Positions 8,906-17,598 of a DNA stretch of 48,420 nt are shown here, piece by piece. Below the pieces are notes generated by a model, which made no database searches, had not been told where the DNA came from, and worked only from the letters and a program-made list of their open reading frames with translations. The position numbers and the translations under genes are program-made. Numbering within the stretch: position 1 is the stretch's first letter; each line of letters starts with the position of its first letter. Origin of the DNA: Nitrospira sp. (lineage in GTDB: Bacteria; Nitrospirota; Nitrospiria; Nitrospirales; Nitrospiraceae); contig SWDO01000001.1 of NCBI GenBank assembly GCA_005116895.1, forward strand, positions 1-48,420, read 5' to 3'.

Positions 8906-10938
8906 ACGACGAGGTGCTTCCCAAGACAACGGCCGTGGAGCAACCACGCGTCCTCATCTATTGCCAGCATATCCTTGGCATGGGCCATCTCATCAGAAGC
9001 ATGGCAATCGCGCGCGCACTCAAACAGTGCGCGGTCACGTTTATCAATGGGGGTGAATCCCTCTCCGGCGTGGAGGTTCCACCGTGGGTCAGCATGGAAA
9101 ACTTGCCGTCGATCAGTTCCGATAGTGAGTTCCAAGAGCTGAAAGTTCACGGCCACGGTACGACACTCGAACAGGTCCAACAGGTGAGGAAACATCGCCT
9201 AATGGAACTCTATGACGCGATTCGCCCCGACGTCTTGCTCATCGAGCTATTTCCGTTTGGGCGAAAGCGGTTCGCGTTCGAGTTACTGCCGTTGCTGGCT
9301 CACATCCGTCTTGCAGGAGGCTCGACACGAGTGGTGTGCAGCTTACGGGACATCTTGGTCACGAAGTCGGATCAGATTCGCCATGAAGACTGGGTGGTCA
9401 GTATCATGAACCAGTACTTTGATCTGCTCCTGATCCACTCTGACCCGACCTTTCAGACCCTGGATGAGACCTTTTCACGCTGCCAGGATCTCCGCTGTGA
9501 CGTGCAGTACACTGGCTTCGTGACCCAGGACTCTGAAACAGAGTCCGATCTACCTGTTGGAGCACTGACACCATTACCCCAACAGATTCCGTTGATTCTC
9601 GCAAGCGTCGGTGGAGGACGCGTGGGCTATGAGCTGCTAGACAACACCGTACAGGCGTCGTCCCTGTTGACATTTCCTCATCGCCTAGCTGTCTTCACCG
9701 GCCCGTACATGCCAGACCAGCAGTATGAAGCACTCCGCCGTCTTGCAAGCCAACACCCACACATTGAGGTCCAGCGATTTACTCCGACGTTCCAGGCTCT
9801 CATGCAACAGGCTGTACTCTCCATCTCAATGGCGGGCTATAACACCTGCATGAACGTCTTGAAGACCGGCACCAGGGCGTTGGTCCTGCCCTTTACCGGC
9901 CACAAGAATGACGAGCAAACCATTCGCGCCAAAAAACTCGAGAAATGTGGGCAGCTCACTGTCTTGGAGCCGGAAGACCTGACTCCAGATCGGCTGGCTG
10001 CAAAGATCGCGGCGTCTTTGACGATGCCCCACCCTGGCCAGCATTCCATCAATACCGAGGGCGGGACACATACGACGGCTACCATTGAACGGCTTGCCGC
10101 ACAGATGCGGATACGCCCCCTCGCTCCCGATACCATGTCGACTACCGTATCCAGCCATCAATCGGATCAATGGCTCATGACCTTACGACAATTCCTCGAT
10201 GCCAAAGAGGCAGAAGGACATGATTTGCACCTCTTTCTCCGAGATGATGATGTCGATGTGGATGAGGACTCCTTGAAGCAGCTTCTTGATCTTGCCCTGG
10301 CGCGAGGCGTGCCGATGAATCTGGAAATCATTCCAGGCCGACTGACGGCGGCCGGGACGGCCGTCCTCAAGAATACGCTTCGAGCTGACCACGCGCTATT
10401 GAGTCTCAACCAACATGGGTGGATGCACAGTAACCACGAGCCGGAAGGACGCAAATGCGAGTTCGGCCCTTCCCGTTCATTCACCCAACAGCTGACCGAC
10501 ATCGCACAGGGGAAAGCCATTCTTGAATCCACGTTTGAGGAGCTGTTTTATCCAGCCTTTACACCACCGTGGAACCGCTGCACCACGGACACCTATCGAG
10601 CCCTTGAGGAGCTCGGCTTTCAGGTGCTGTCCAAGGACCGAGGGAAGGATCGTCTTGACGAGTACCGGTTCAAGGAGATTTCGACAACGCTGGATCTCTA
10701 CTCTTGGAAAGAAGGAGCCCGGATGAAATCCTCGGATGAGATCATCCATACATTGATTGGGCAGTTGGAAGCACTTCCCCTCGTCGGGTTATTGCTCCAT
10801 CATAAGGTCATGACGAACGACGCCTTCAGATTTCTCGATCAGCTACTCTGCGAGCTGACCCGCCACACCGTGGTGCGGTTCCATACGTTTCGTACGGTGC
10901 TCCCGCTGTCACAGGAATCACAGGTGACGCCACGATGA
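8902..10938 (+). CDS. MurG-like glycosyltransferase fused to polysaccharide deacetylase-like domain
   Basis: 678 aa from ATG 8902, in a 4-base ATGA overlap with the kinase gene. A longer in-frame opening to 8731 only shadows that gene. Residues ~15-415 look like a GT28/MurG fold: LIYCQHILGMGHLIRS at the N-terminus and SMAGYNTCMNVL followed by LVLPFTGHKNDEQ. Residues ~430-670 look like a NodB-type deacetylase: RDDDVDVDED (motif 1 acid), HGWMHSNHE (metal His pair) and PAFTPPWNR (motif 3). The fusion would add an N-acetylated sugar and then deacetylate it, or act on one glycan in both ways. That coupling is inference. Confidence 0.8.
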   Translation: MNDEVLPKTTAVEQPRVLIYCQHILGMGHLIRSMAIARALKQCAVTFINGGESLSGVEVPPWVSMENLPSISSDSEFQELKVHGHGTTLEQVQQVRKHRLMELYDAIRPDVLLIELFPFGRKRFAFELLPLLAHIRLAGGSTRVVCSLRDILVTKSDQIRHEDWVVSIMNQYFDLLLIHSDPTFQTLDETFSRCQDLRCDVQYTGFVTQDSETESDLPVGALTPLPQQIPLILASVGGGRVGYELLDNTVQASSLLTFPHRLAVFTGPYMPDQQYEALRRLASQHPHIEVQRFTPTFQALMQQAVLSISMAGYNTCMNVLKTGTRALVLPFTGHKNDEQTIRAKKLEKCGQLTVLEPEDLTPDRLAAKIAASLTMPHPGQHSINTEGGTHTTATIERLAAQMRIRPLAPDTMSTTVSSHQSDQWLMTLRQFLDAKEAEGHDLHLFLRDDDVDVDEDSLKQLLDLALARGVPMNLEIIPGRLTAAGTAVLKNTLRADHALLSLNQHGWMHSNHEPEGRKCEFGPSRSFTQQLTDIAQGKAILESTFEELFYPAFTPPWNRCTTDTYRALEELGFQVLSKDRGKDRLDEYRFKEISTTLDLYSWKEGARMKSSDEIIHTLIGQLEALPLVGLLLHHKVMTNDAFRFLDQLLCELTRHTVVRFHTFRTVLPLSQESQVTPR

Positions 10939-12767
10939 TGCAGACCGAGATACACCTACGAGGACGAGCGCGATTTCGAACGATCATCGCCTCGCATCTA
11001 CGCTCAGCCAAGAAACACCTAGCCTTGGCCGGAGGCTGTCTATTGGGTGTTACCCTCATGCAACTGGTGGCGCCATGGCCGCTCAAACTCATTCTCGACC
11101 ATATCTTACTGGAGAAGCCGGCCCCTCCATCGCTCGCCTTCCTCAGTGCCCTATATCATACCCAGCCATTGACCCTGTTGGCCGCCCTTGCCGCATTGAT
11201 TGCCGTGATTGCCATCATGAGCGGGGCCCTCTCGTACGCGCAATCGTTCGTGACGAGCAAAATCGGCCACCACTTGGTGTTTACGATCCGGCAGCATCTC
11301 TTTGCCCATGTTCAAGGGCTCTCGCTGTCGTTCCATTCACAAACTCGGTCCGGGGAACTGTTGACGAAATTGGCAGGCGATACTCAGACCTTGAAGAATG
11401 CCTTCACCGACATTCCGTTGGCCGTCTCCGGCCACGTCTTCACCTTCATCGGCATGTTTACGGTCATGTTCGTCGTCAATTGGGAGCTCAGTCTCATCAT
11501 TCTCGCCACGATGCCGATCCTCGTCAGCGGTCTCTTTATCCTGAATCGGAAAATTTTGGCCACGACGCGTGACCAGCGGGAGCAGGACGGTCGCATGGCC
11601 TCACAGCTCAGCGAATCCCTCTCCTGCATCTCCGTCGTCCAAACATTCGGTCGAGAGCGGTTTGAACAAGATCGCTTCAAACAGGAAAGCACGAAACACT
11701 TACAGACTGGGCTTCAAACGGCCAGAACCACCGCTGCGGTGACGCGCGTCGCCTCAATCATCGGGGCAATCAGTACCGCCATCACCGTGTTTTTCGGAGC
11801 CTGGCAGGTGCTCAAAGCCCGTATGACACCGGGCGACCTGCTCATCTTCGTCAGCTATATGAAGAACCTCTATAGCCCTATCAAAGACCTGTCGAAGCTG
11901 TCGGCCCAATTTTCCAAAGCGATGGTCAGTGCCCAACGCATTGCCGATTTACTTGGCATCGAACCGGAAATCTATGACCGCCCGGACGCTATTAAAGTGC
12001 GCCACCTACGGGGCGATATTCGATTGGAGTGTGTCTCGTTCAGCTATCTCAAAGAATATCCGATACTGCGGAGCCTCTCTTTTCAGATTGCGCCGGGCCA
12101 GCGCGTTGCGCTGGTCGGCCCATCCGGAGCCGGGAAATCCACGCTGGTCAGCTTGTTGCTCCGGCTCTATCAACCATCGCAAGGAACCATCTGGCTCGAT
12201 CGTATCGATCTTGCCGACTATGAGCGCGAGTCACTTCGCCGACACATCGGCGTGGTCCTCCAAGATACGATGTTATTCCGAGCCAGTATCGCAGACAATA
12301 TTGCCTATGGCATCGAACAGGCGACACACCAGCAGATTATCGAGGCAGCCCAGGAAGCCAATGCGCATGAATTCATCATGGGCCTTCCCGACGGATATCA
12401 GACCATCATCGGAGAACGCGGTAGCACGCTGTCCGGAGGACAACGGCAACGGATCTGTCTCGCACGGGCACTCGTCAAGCAACCTTCCCTTCTCATTCTG
12501 GACGAGCCCACTGCGTCATTGGACCATCGATCGGCCAGTTATATTCGAGAAACCATTGCGCGTATCCATGAGAACCGCACCACACTCGTCATTACCCACC
12601 ATTTCGTTGGAATGGACCTATTCGATCACATTTTGGTCCTGGACCAAGGTTGTCTCGTCGAACAGGGCACACACCGGGACTTGTTGGACCACCAGGGGCT
12701 CTACGCCAGCCTCTACACGCAACAATCTGGCGAGCTGCCCCGTCTTCAAGCAAATACCCCGACATAG
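10935..12767 (+). CDS. ABC exporter, fused permease and ATPase
   Basis: 610 aa, starting in a 4-base overlap with the deacetylase fusion. A six-helix type I exporter membrane domain covers residues ~20-330 and a full ATPase follows: Walker A GPSGAGKST, Q-loop VLQDTMLF, signature LSGGQRQR, Walker B LLILDEPTAS and H-loop THH. Unlike the exporter at 3230 the signature is canonical. As the last cytoplasmic member of a tightly coupled gene string it probably carries the glycan or glycoconjugate across the inner membrane. An outer-membrane barrel gene follows after 18 bases. Confidence 0.9.
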   Translation: MMQTEIHLRGRARFRTIIASHLRSAKKHLALAGGCLLGVTLMQLVAPWPLKLILDHILLEKPAPPSLAFLSALYHTQPLTLLAALAALIAVIAIMSGALSYAQSFVTSKIGHHLVFTIRQHLFAHVQGLSLSFHSQTRSGELLTKLAGDTQTLKNAFTDIPLAVSGHVFTFIGMFTVMFVVNWELSLIILATMPILVSGLFILNRKILATTRDQREQDGRMASQLSESLSCISVVQTFGRERFEQDRFKQESTKHLQTGLQTARTTAAVTRVASIIGAISTAITVFFGAWQVLKARMTPGDLLIFVSYMKNLYSPIKDLSKLSAQFSKAMVSAQRIADLLGIEPEIYDRPDAIKVRHLRGDIRLECVSFSYLKEYPILRSLSFQIAPGQRVALVGPSGAGKSTLVSLLLRLYQPSQGTIWLDRIDLADYERESLRRHIGVVLQDTMLFRASIADNIAYGIEQATHQQIIEAAQEANAHEFIMGLPDGYQTIIGERGSTLSGGQRQRICLARALVKQPSLLILDEPTASLDHRSASYIRETIARIHENRTTLVITHHFVGMDLFDHILVLDQGCLVEQGTHRDLLDHQGLYASLYTQQSGELPRLQANTPT

Positions 12768-12785
12768 CTCAACATAGTTTTGATA

Positions 12786-14264
12786 ATGGACACAAACAGG
12801 GTAACGCCAGCTCGCGCTTTGCGTCTAAACCGTATGACCCATGATCGTACAAGACAACTGATCCTCATGGCAGCAGCCTGTACGCTATCGCTTACCTCCA
12901 TCGCATACGCTGCCGAGAGAGCCGTTGAGCAGGCCCCACAATCTCCGACACCGCCATCGACGGGGTTTTCGTCCACAAACGGCCCACTTCTTCCAACCTA
13001 CGGCGCCGTAAACGGGCAGACGACCACTCCAGCGGCCGAGCCCTTTGATCCGAACGCGCCACCGAGAGCCACGATCCCCATCGGCCCCAATCTATTCGTT
13101 GGCGGCTACGTCTCGTTCGAAGGAGAAACCAATCGCAACTATCGCCTCTCTTCCACCCTCGGCAAGGCCGATAGCATCCTGACCCCCATCCTTGCCCCCG
13201 CGTTCTCCTATGAGCCCAATCAATATCTGCAGCTGTATGTGAACCCTGTGCTCGACATACCGGTCGCGGTGGAAGAAATTGAAGACCGGCCTCAGACGAC
13301 CGAATTGAATATGAACTTGGCCTATCTCACGGTGAAAAACGTTGTCCCTGGAGCCAGAATGCAGGTGGGCAGACAGAGATTCATCGACTCCCGGCGATGG
13401 CTGTTCAACGAAAACATGGATGCAATTCGCTTCGGGTACCAGTACGAACAATTTTCCCTGGAGCTGTCGGTCAGCCAACTCAACCTCGTTCAACGGAATT
13501 TACTGAGACGAGAGGCAGAAGAGGACGAGGAGGGGTTCGTCAATTATTACGCCTATGCCGATTATAAATTCGGCAAGAAAAATCATATCGGCCTCTTTGC
13601 GCTCTACCAGGATCAGCAACGAATCGGTACGGCTCAACCGGTCACGGTTGGCCTCCAGTCGAGCGGGCGATTGCTGAAAGGTCTCAAGTATTGGCTGCAA
13701 ACCGCCGCAGTACGGGGTTCAGACGGAGGTCAGCGTATTCGAGGAGAAGCGATTGATGTGGGACTCACCCAAGCATTCGATGGAGCCTGGGAACCGTCGC
13801 TCACGATTGGGTACGCCTATGGTACCGGAGACAGCAATCCCAACGACAATGTCGATGCGCGATTTCGACAGAGCGGCTTTCAGGGTAATTCCGACAAATT
13901 CAACGGCGTCGCACGCTTTAAATACTATGGCGAGGTCTTGGATCCCAGACTGACCAACCTCATGGTCTTTACCGGCGCCGTCGGCATAAGGCCATTTGAA
14001 AAAACCTCATTCGATCTGGTCTATCATTATTACCTGCAAGACCATGTGTCGACGCGCATTCGTGGGTCAGACCTGGACACAGACCCAACCGGGCTGAGCA
14101 AACATGTCGGAAGCGAAGTTGACCTTGTGGTGGGGTATCAGGGAATACCTCATCTCCAAACCAAGTTTGTCCTCGGTTACTTCTTCCCTGGCAAAGCCTT
14201 TACCGAAACGTGGCACGACGGCGCATTTCTCGCCAGCATCTTGTTACGGTACAACTTTTATTAG
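12786..14264 (+). CDS. AlgE-like outer-membrane beta-barrel
   Basis: 492 aa from ATG 12786. ATG 12834 (MTHDRTRQ) gives a cleaner signal peptide with cleavage after AYA; neither has a clear ribosome site. After a Pro/Thr-rich linker (~25-85) the chain alternates polar and aromatic residues in barrel style and ends LLRYNFY, with the terminal aromatic used in outer-membrane assembly. The segment MQVGRQRFIDSRRW resembles the alginate export (AlgE) family. It may be the exit pore for the product of the preceding operon. Substrate unproven. Confidence 0.8.
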   Translation: MDTNRVTPARALRLNRMTHDRTRQLILMAAACTLSLTSIAYAAERAVEQAPQSPTPPSTGFSSTNGPLLPTYGAVNGQTTTPAAEPFDPNAPPRATIPIGPNLFVGGYVSFEGETNRNYRLSSTLGKADSILTPILAPAFSYEPNQYLQLYVNPVLDIPVAVEEIEDRPQTTELNMNLAYLTVKNVVPGARMQVGRQRFIDSRRWLFNENMDAIRFGYQYEQFSLELSVSQLNLVQRNLLRREAEEDEEGFVNYYAYADYKFGKKNHIGLFALYQDQQRIGTAQPVTVGLQSSGRLLKGLKYWLQTAAVRGSDGGQRIRGEAIDVGLTQAFDGAWEPSLTIGYAYGTGDSNPNDNVDARFRQSGFQGNSDKFNGVARFKYYGEVLDPRLTNLMVFTGAVGIRPFEKTSFDLVYHYYLQDHVSTRIRGSDLDTDPTGLSKHVGSEVDLVVGYQGIPHLQTKFVLGYFFPGKAFTETWHDGAFLASILLRYNFY

Positions 14265-14351
14265 CCGACATCATTCAGGCTGGCATCTTCATCATGAGAT
14301 CTGTTCATGCTGGATGAGCCATAAGAGAGAGGGGTTCCTACGGATGCTTGA

Positions 14352-14681
14352 TCACCGACGCCGTGCCCCCTGACGATCATGTTTCTCACGTGCGATATGG
14401 CGTGAAGCGCGATTCTGTGCGGCACCGATCCGTGCCCGTTCTTTTCTTGTCACCACTCCGTCAGTTTCTGCCTTATTCTCCATATGATCAATGCGGTCCT
14501 GCTGTCGACCCAGACGAGTGGCCTCTCGCCGGTTGAGCTGGCCATTGGCCATGCCCTGATCGATGCGTTGTTCTTGAGTCATCTGCCGTTGATCGATCAT
14601 GGGAGTTTCAGTCTGCCCATAGACGAACCCACTCATCATCAATGTCATCCCGCTCATGGCAACGAGTACGCGCTTCATCAT
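14352..14681 (-). CDS. small exported helical protein
   Basis: 109 aa from ATG 14681 with a strong AAGGAGGG just upstream. The longer frame reaching 14825 adds unlikely sequence. Signal peptide ends about FVYG. The mature part holds two related helical repeats: QGMANGQLNRREATRLGRQQ, then a copy containing ADGVVTRKERARIGAAQNRA-type residues (here TDGVVTRKE). The pattern of acid-Gly-x-hydrophobic-Thr resembles loops seen in small periplasmic proteins of many Gram-negatives, of unknown function. It is the last gene of the sigma-factor group. Confidence 0.75.
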   Translation of the reverse strand: MMKRVLVAMSGMTLMMSGFVYGQTETPMIDQRQMTQEQRIDQGMANGQLNRREATRLGRQQDRIDHMENKAETDGVVTRKERARIGAAQNRASRHIAREKHDRQGARRR

Positions 14682-14821
14682 TCCCTCCTTTAGTGGATAG
14701 AGCGTCCTCTCGCTCTCGAACGCCTGTGATAACCCACACCATTCTCTTGCCTGGTCTATCAGGCGAGGTAAGAAACGTCCACTTTTAAAGGGTTTATGCT
14801 CGGTGTACGTGCAGTGATGAA

Positions 14822-15745
14822 TCACCGCTCTCGCCCACTTCCGGAATGATCGGACCGTTCAGGGCGTTCAGCGCGATCGAGCTTCTCCGGACGCTCGAGG
14901 CGATCAGACCGGTCACCGCCACCAGACCGGTCTTGCCGTTCAGAACGATCGCGTGAGCCATCCTCACGATCTTCCCGGCCGCCCCGATCTCCTCGCCCGC
15001 CTCGTTCACTGCGATCTCCCCCACCCGACCCGCTACGATCATCATCCTTAAAAAGACGATCGCTGCGTTCTCCACGGCTCACTTGCTCGCGAAGCGCTTT
15101 GAGACTGGCTCGTCCTTCCTCAAAATCGGACCCTCGCCGCTTCACTTCCCGACTCAGATCTAAGAGTTCAGATGAGCGATACCCCTGTTTCATTCCTTCA
15201 CCGACTAACGCCGCTCCATCCTTTGAAGGTATTCTGCCTTCTTTCATCACAGCCAGGCTTTTTGCGCCGGCTGCGAGCTCTTCCTGAGTCGCCTTATGGC
15301 GGCCTTCTTGCGACAATCGACTCAGCTCCCGCACCTCATCGACCGTGGCTCCTCGCGCAAGGGCTTCCGCCATTGTCTCCACTGCGCGTTGCCGGTTGCC
15401 CTCTGAAATGCCACGTCCCTTCTCTTCCTCCAATACTTCGTGGGCAGATTCAAGCCGTGACGTCATCTGCCGCAGCACCGGATCGATACGCTTGGGTTCA
15501 ACCCCTTTCGCCAGACCTTCTCTCATCTTATTCAGCAACGACTCGGTGGGAAGCCCCCTCTCGCCAGCCTTGCTGACGTGATCGAGCAAGGGAGTGATCT
15601 CGTTCTCTGAACGGCCCTGCGCCGAACCTAGCCGAGTGATCGCTTCTCGATCCTGAATCGAGAGGGGTTCAGCCCAGACCGAGGTAGCGGTCAACACCAC
15701 CATCAAGCTCAGCACCCCCATCTCTATGTCGATTCGCTTTCGCAT
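14822..15745 (-). CDS. exported helical protein with Arg/Asp/Gly-rich tail
   Basis: 307 aa. The signal peptide runs to about SVWA (start ATG 15745; ATG 15721 possible). Residues ~28-210 are helical and charged, with repeated segments such as GLAKGVEPKRIDPVL and ALARGATVDEVREL. The last ~95 residues are low complexity, full of DRS, GGD and ERPE, and likely disordered. The tail resembles that of the exported protein at 18736-19338 (ERPE..LDRAERPERSDH here, ERPERPDHQDRPDRAER there). It starts 4 bases after the CBM48-like lipoprotein, so it is in the same operon. Function unknown. Confidence 0.7.
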   Translation of the reverse strand: MRKRIDIEMGVLSLMVVLTATSVWAEPLSIQDREAITRLGSAQGRSENEITPLLDHVSKAGERGLPTESLLNKMREGLAKGVEPKRIDPVLRQMTSRLESAHEVLEEEKGRGISEGNRQRAVETMAEALARGATVDEVRELSRLSQEGRHKATQEELAAGAKSLAVMKEGRIPSKDGAALVGEGMKQGYRSSELLDLSREVKRRGSDFEEGRASLKALREQVSRGERSDRLFKDDDRSGSGGGDRSERGGRGDRGGREDREDGSRDRSERQDRSGGGDRSDRLERPEKLDRAERPERSDHSGSGRER

Positions 15746-15749
15746 CGTC

Positions 15750-16136
15750 TTACCGTACGATCACCACGCCGTTGGTTTGCCCGAACCCATCAATGACAAA
15801 ATCCTCGGCTTGGGGAGGCGTCATCCATCTGATTCCATCGACCACATACATGAACGTATGTTCTCCTTCAGCCAACGGCACATCGACCAACCAGACCGAA
15901 GAACCATCTACGATCTTCATCGGCGTTATACCCTTGGCCCAACCATTGAAAGATCCGACGAGAACGACTTGTTTGGCGCCAGGCGCGAGCACCGTGAAAC
16001 GCACGGCCCCGGCCAGTGGCTTGGGCATGCTCGGCTTCAGCACCAAGGGCTTGGCACAGGCCCAGAAACCGCACAGTAGCATGATGGCGATGAGGCTTCT
16101 GGATAGGCGTCCGAGCTTTGTCAGTCCCATTCCCAT
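15750..16136 (-). CDS. probable lipoprotein with CBM48-like (AMPK/isoamylase N-terminal) domain
   Basis: 128 aa with a hydrophobic N-terminus and a Cys in FWAC, an imperfect lipobox. Residues ~42-128 are an early-set carbohydrate-binding-like fold: VRFTVLAPGAKQVVLVGSFN, then GWAKG, and TFMYVVDGIRWM followed by DGFGQTNGVVIV. This is the same domain as the C-terminus of the anti-sigma-like protein encoded just upstream. CBM48 domains bind alpha-glucans in glycogen enzymes, but here the domain stands alone in the envelope. Its ligand is unknown. Confidence 0.75.
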   Translation of the reverse strand: MGMGLTKLGRLSRSLIAIMLLCGFWACAKPLVLKPSMPKPLAGAVRFTVLAPGAKQVVLVGSFNGWAKGITPMKIVDGSSVWLVDVPLAEGEHTFMYVVDGIRWMTPPQAEDFVIDGFGQTNGVVIVR

Positions 16137-16189
16137 GTGCGGGAGCGTACATACAGACTAGACCCGTTGCAAGAGATTCCTGGGACAAT

Positions 16190-16873
16190 TTAAATTGCCA
16201 CATCAAGCACCGCATTCTGCGCGCCGAATCCATCGGTGGCTTCTTCCGCCGCCAGCGGATCGGCCATCCACTGTTTCCCGTCGATGACGAACATGTACTG
16301 ATACCGACCGGGCTTCAATGGGATGGTTGCGGTCCACACACCGCCATCCGATCGTTCCAGTTTGGTCTGAGCTGGATCCCACCCATTGAAGTCTCCCGCC
16401 ACTGATACCGATCGTGCTCCCGGTTGCAGTAGGACCAGCCGTACGAATACCTTCGGTTCTTCCTGCTTCGTGCTGGTCGCGATCGTTTGGGCTGGAATAG
16501 CTGGAACCCGCACCTCCACGACTCGCGGGGATATCACTGCGAACAAGCCCGCCACCGATACGATTGCAACACAGGCCGCTGCGACCGCACCGGCAATGTT
16601 CCATTCAAACGTCCGTGGTGTCGTTACCGCAGCCCACAACTGTTCCCACCAACTGAGCGGGGGCGGAGCGACTTTGGCCTTCAACTCACTCAGAAATCTG
16701 GCGGACGGAGTGATTCTCGGCAATTGGGCCGCCTCTGCGACCACCATCTCAAGATTAAGCCAGCGTCGTCGCACTGTTGGATCGGCATCCACAGCCTGCA
16801 AAAACTCGACTCGCTCTTCAGGCGTCAGGTCCTGATCTATGAATCGTTGAACCAAAAGTTCTTGTTCATCCAT
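16190..16873 (-). CDS. anti-sigma-factor-like membrane protein with CBM48-like domain
   Basis: 227 aa. Residues 1-75 resemble an anti-sigma N-terminal segment (EELLVQRFIDQDLTPEER-like, then DADPTVRRRWLNLE). A single membrane helix lies at about 92-113 (AGAVAAACVAIVSVAGLFAV). Residues ~140-227 form a CBM48-like domain (VRLVLLQPGARSVSVAGDFN, GRYQYMFVIDGKQWM, DGFGAQNAVL). The gene follows an ECF sigma factor after 30 bases. The expected arrangement is sigma held inside and the carbohydrate-binding-type domain outside sensing an envelope ligand. No zinc-binding HxxxCxxC motif is seen. The sensor role is inference. Confidence 0.75.
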   Translation of the reverse strand: MDEQELLVQRFIDQDLTPEERVEFLQAVDADPTVRRRWLNLEMVVAEAAQLPRITPSARFLSELKAKVAPPPLSWWEQLWAAVTTPRTFEWNIAGAVAAACVAIVSVAGLFAVISPRVVEVRVPAIPAQTIATSTKQEEPKVFVRLVLLQPGARSVSVAGDFNGWDPAQTKLERSDGGVWTATIPLKPGRYQYMFVIDGKQWMADPLAAEEATDGFGAQNAVLDVAI

Positions 16874-16903
16874 AGAGCACCACCACTAATACAGAACGTC
16901 CTC

Positions 16904-17515
16904 TCAAGCAAGGTTGAGAGATGCCAACTCACGGCTGAGTTGCAGCCGTCCTTTATACACTCTCATTTTTAACGTGTCGCCATTCACACCGAGAATCTCC
17001 GCCATCTCCTCGTAGCTCAATCCTTCGACATGTTTCAGCACAAACGCCTCACGATACAGAGGGGGCAATCGTTGAATCGCCTGTTCTAACTCCAGTGCGA
17101 CCTGTTGCTGAGAGAGCAGGCGCTCAGGAGTCTGCTCCTCAGCGACATGGCTATCGAGCACCTCGTCGATGTCGACATCCTGTTGGCCCATCCCTGGCCG
17201 CTTGGTCCGCAACCAGTCTTTGCACTTATTCGAGGCGATTCGGTACAACCAGGTCGAAAACTTGGAGTCTGCACGGAATGTCGACAGCGCTTTAAAGGCT
17301 GCGAGAAACGCTTCTTGGGCCAGGTCTTCTGCTTCCGCACGATTCCCCACCATGCGATAGGCCAGGTTCACGATCACGGAGGCATGCCGATCAATGAGTT
17401 GGCCAAACGCCTCATGGTCCTGTCTGAGGCTTCGGGCAACTAATTCGGCATCATCTGCTACTGCCTGCTGATCCAGTGGCATGCTCCGACTCCGGTTAGC
17501 TTGGTCCGATGCCAC
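16904..17515 (-). CDS. ECF-type RNA polymerase sigma factor
   Basis: 203 aa. Region 2 is clear (FGQLIDRHASVIVNLAYRMV, then EAEDLAQEAFLAAF and FSTWLYRIASNKCKDWLR). Region 4 follows (AIQRLPPLYREAFVLKHVEG, LSYEEMAEILGVNGDTLKMR) with a helix-turn-helix for the -35 element. Directs RNA polymerase to a specific set of promoters. The downstream anti-sigma-like gene suggests release by an envelope signal. A later start, ATG 17482, is possible because the first 11 residues are not conserved in type. The 83-base gap upstream has a TTGAGG/CCTCAA hairpin. Confidence 0.92.
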   Translation of the reverse strand: MASDQANRSRSMPLDQQAVADDAELVARSLRQDHEAFGQLIDRHASVIVNLAYRMVGNRAEAEDLAQEAFLAAFKALSTFRADSKFSTWLYRIASNKCKDWLRTKRPGMGQQDVDIDEVLDSHVAEEQTPERLLSQQQVALELEQAIQRLPPLYREAFVLKHVEGLSYEEMAEILGVNGDTLKMRVYKGRLQLSRELASLNLA

Positions 17516-17598
17516 AGGACCGTCTGTGTTTCCCTATACACTTTATTAGACGCAGCGCTTTGAGGGGCGTAAACAGCCTCAAAATCTGAAGAGGTTGG

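Noticed and set aside
15345..15581. Ser/Pro-rich frames on the plus strand within 15,099-15,581
   Set aside because: Opposite-strand shadows of the helical exported protein; no ribosome site or motif.
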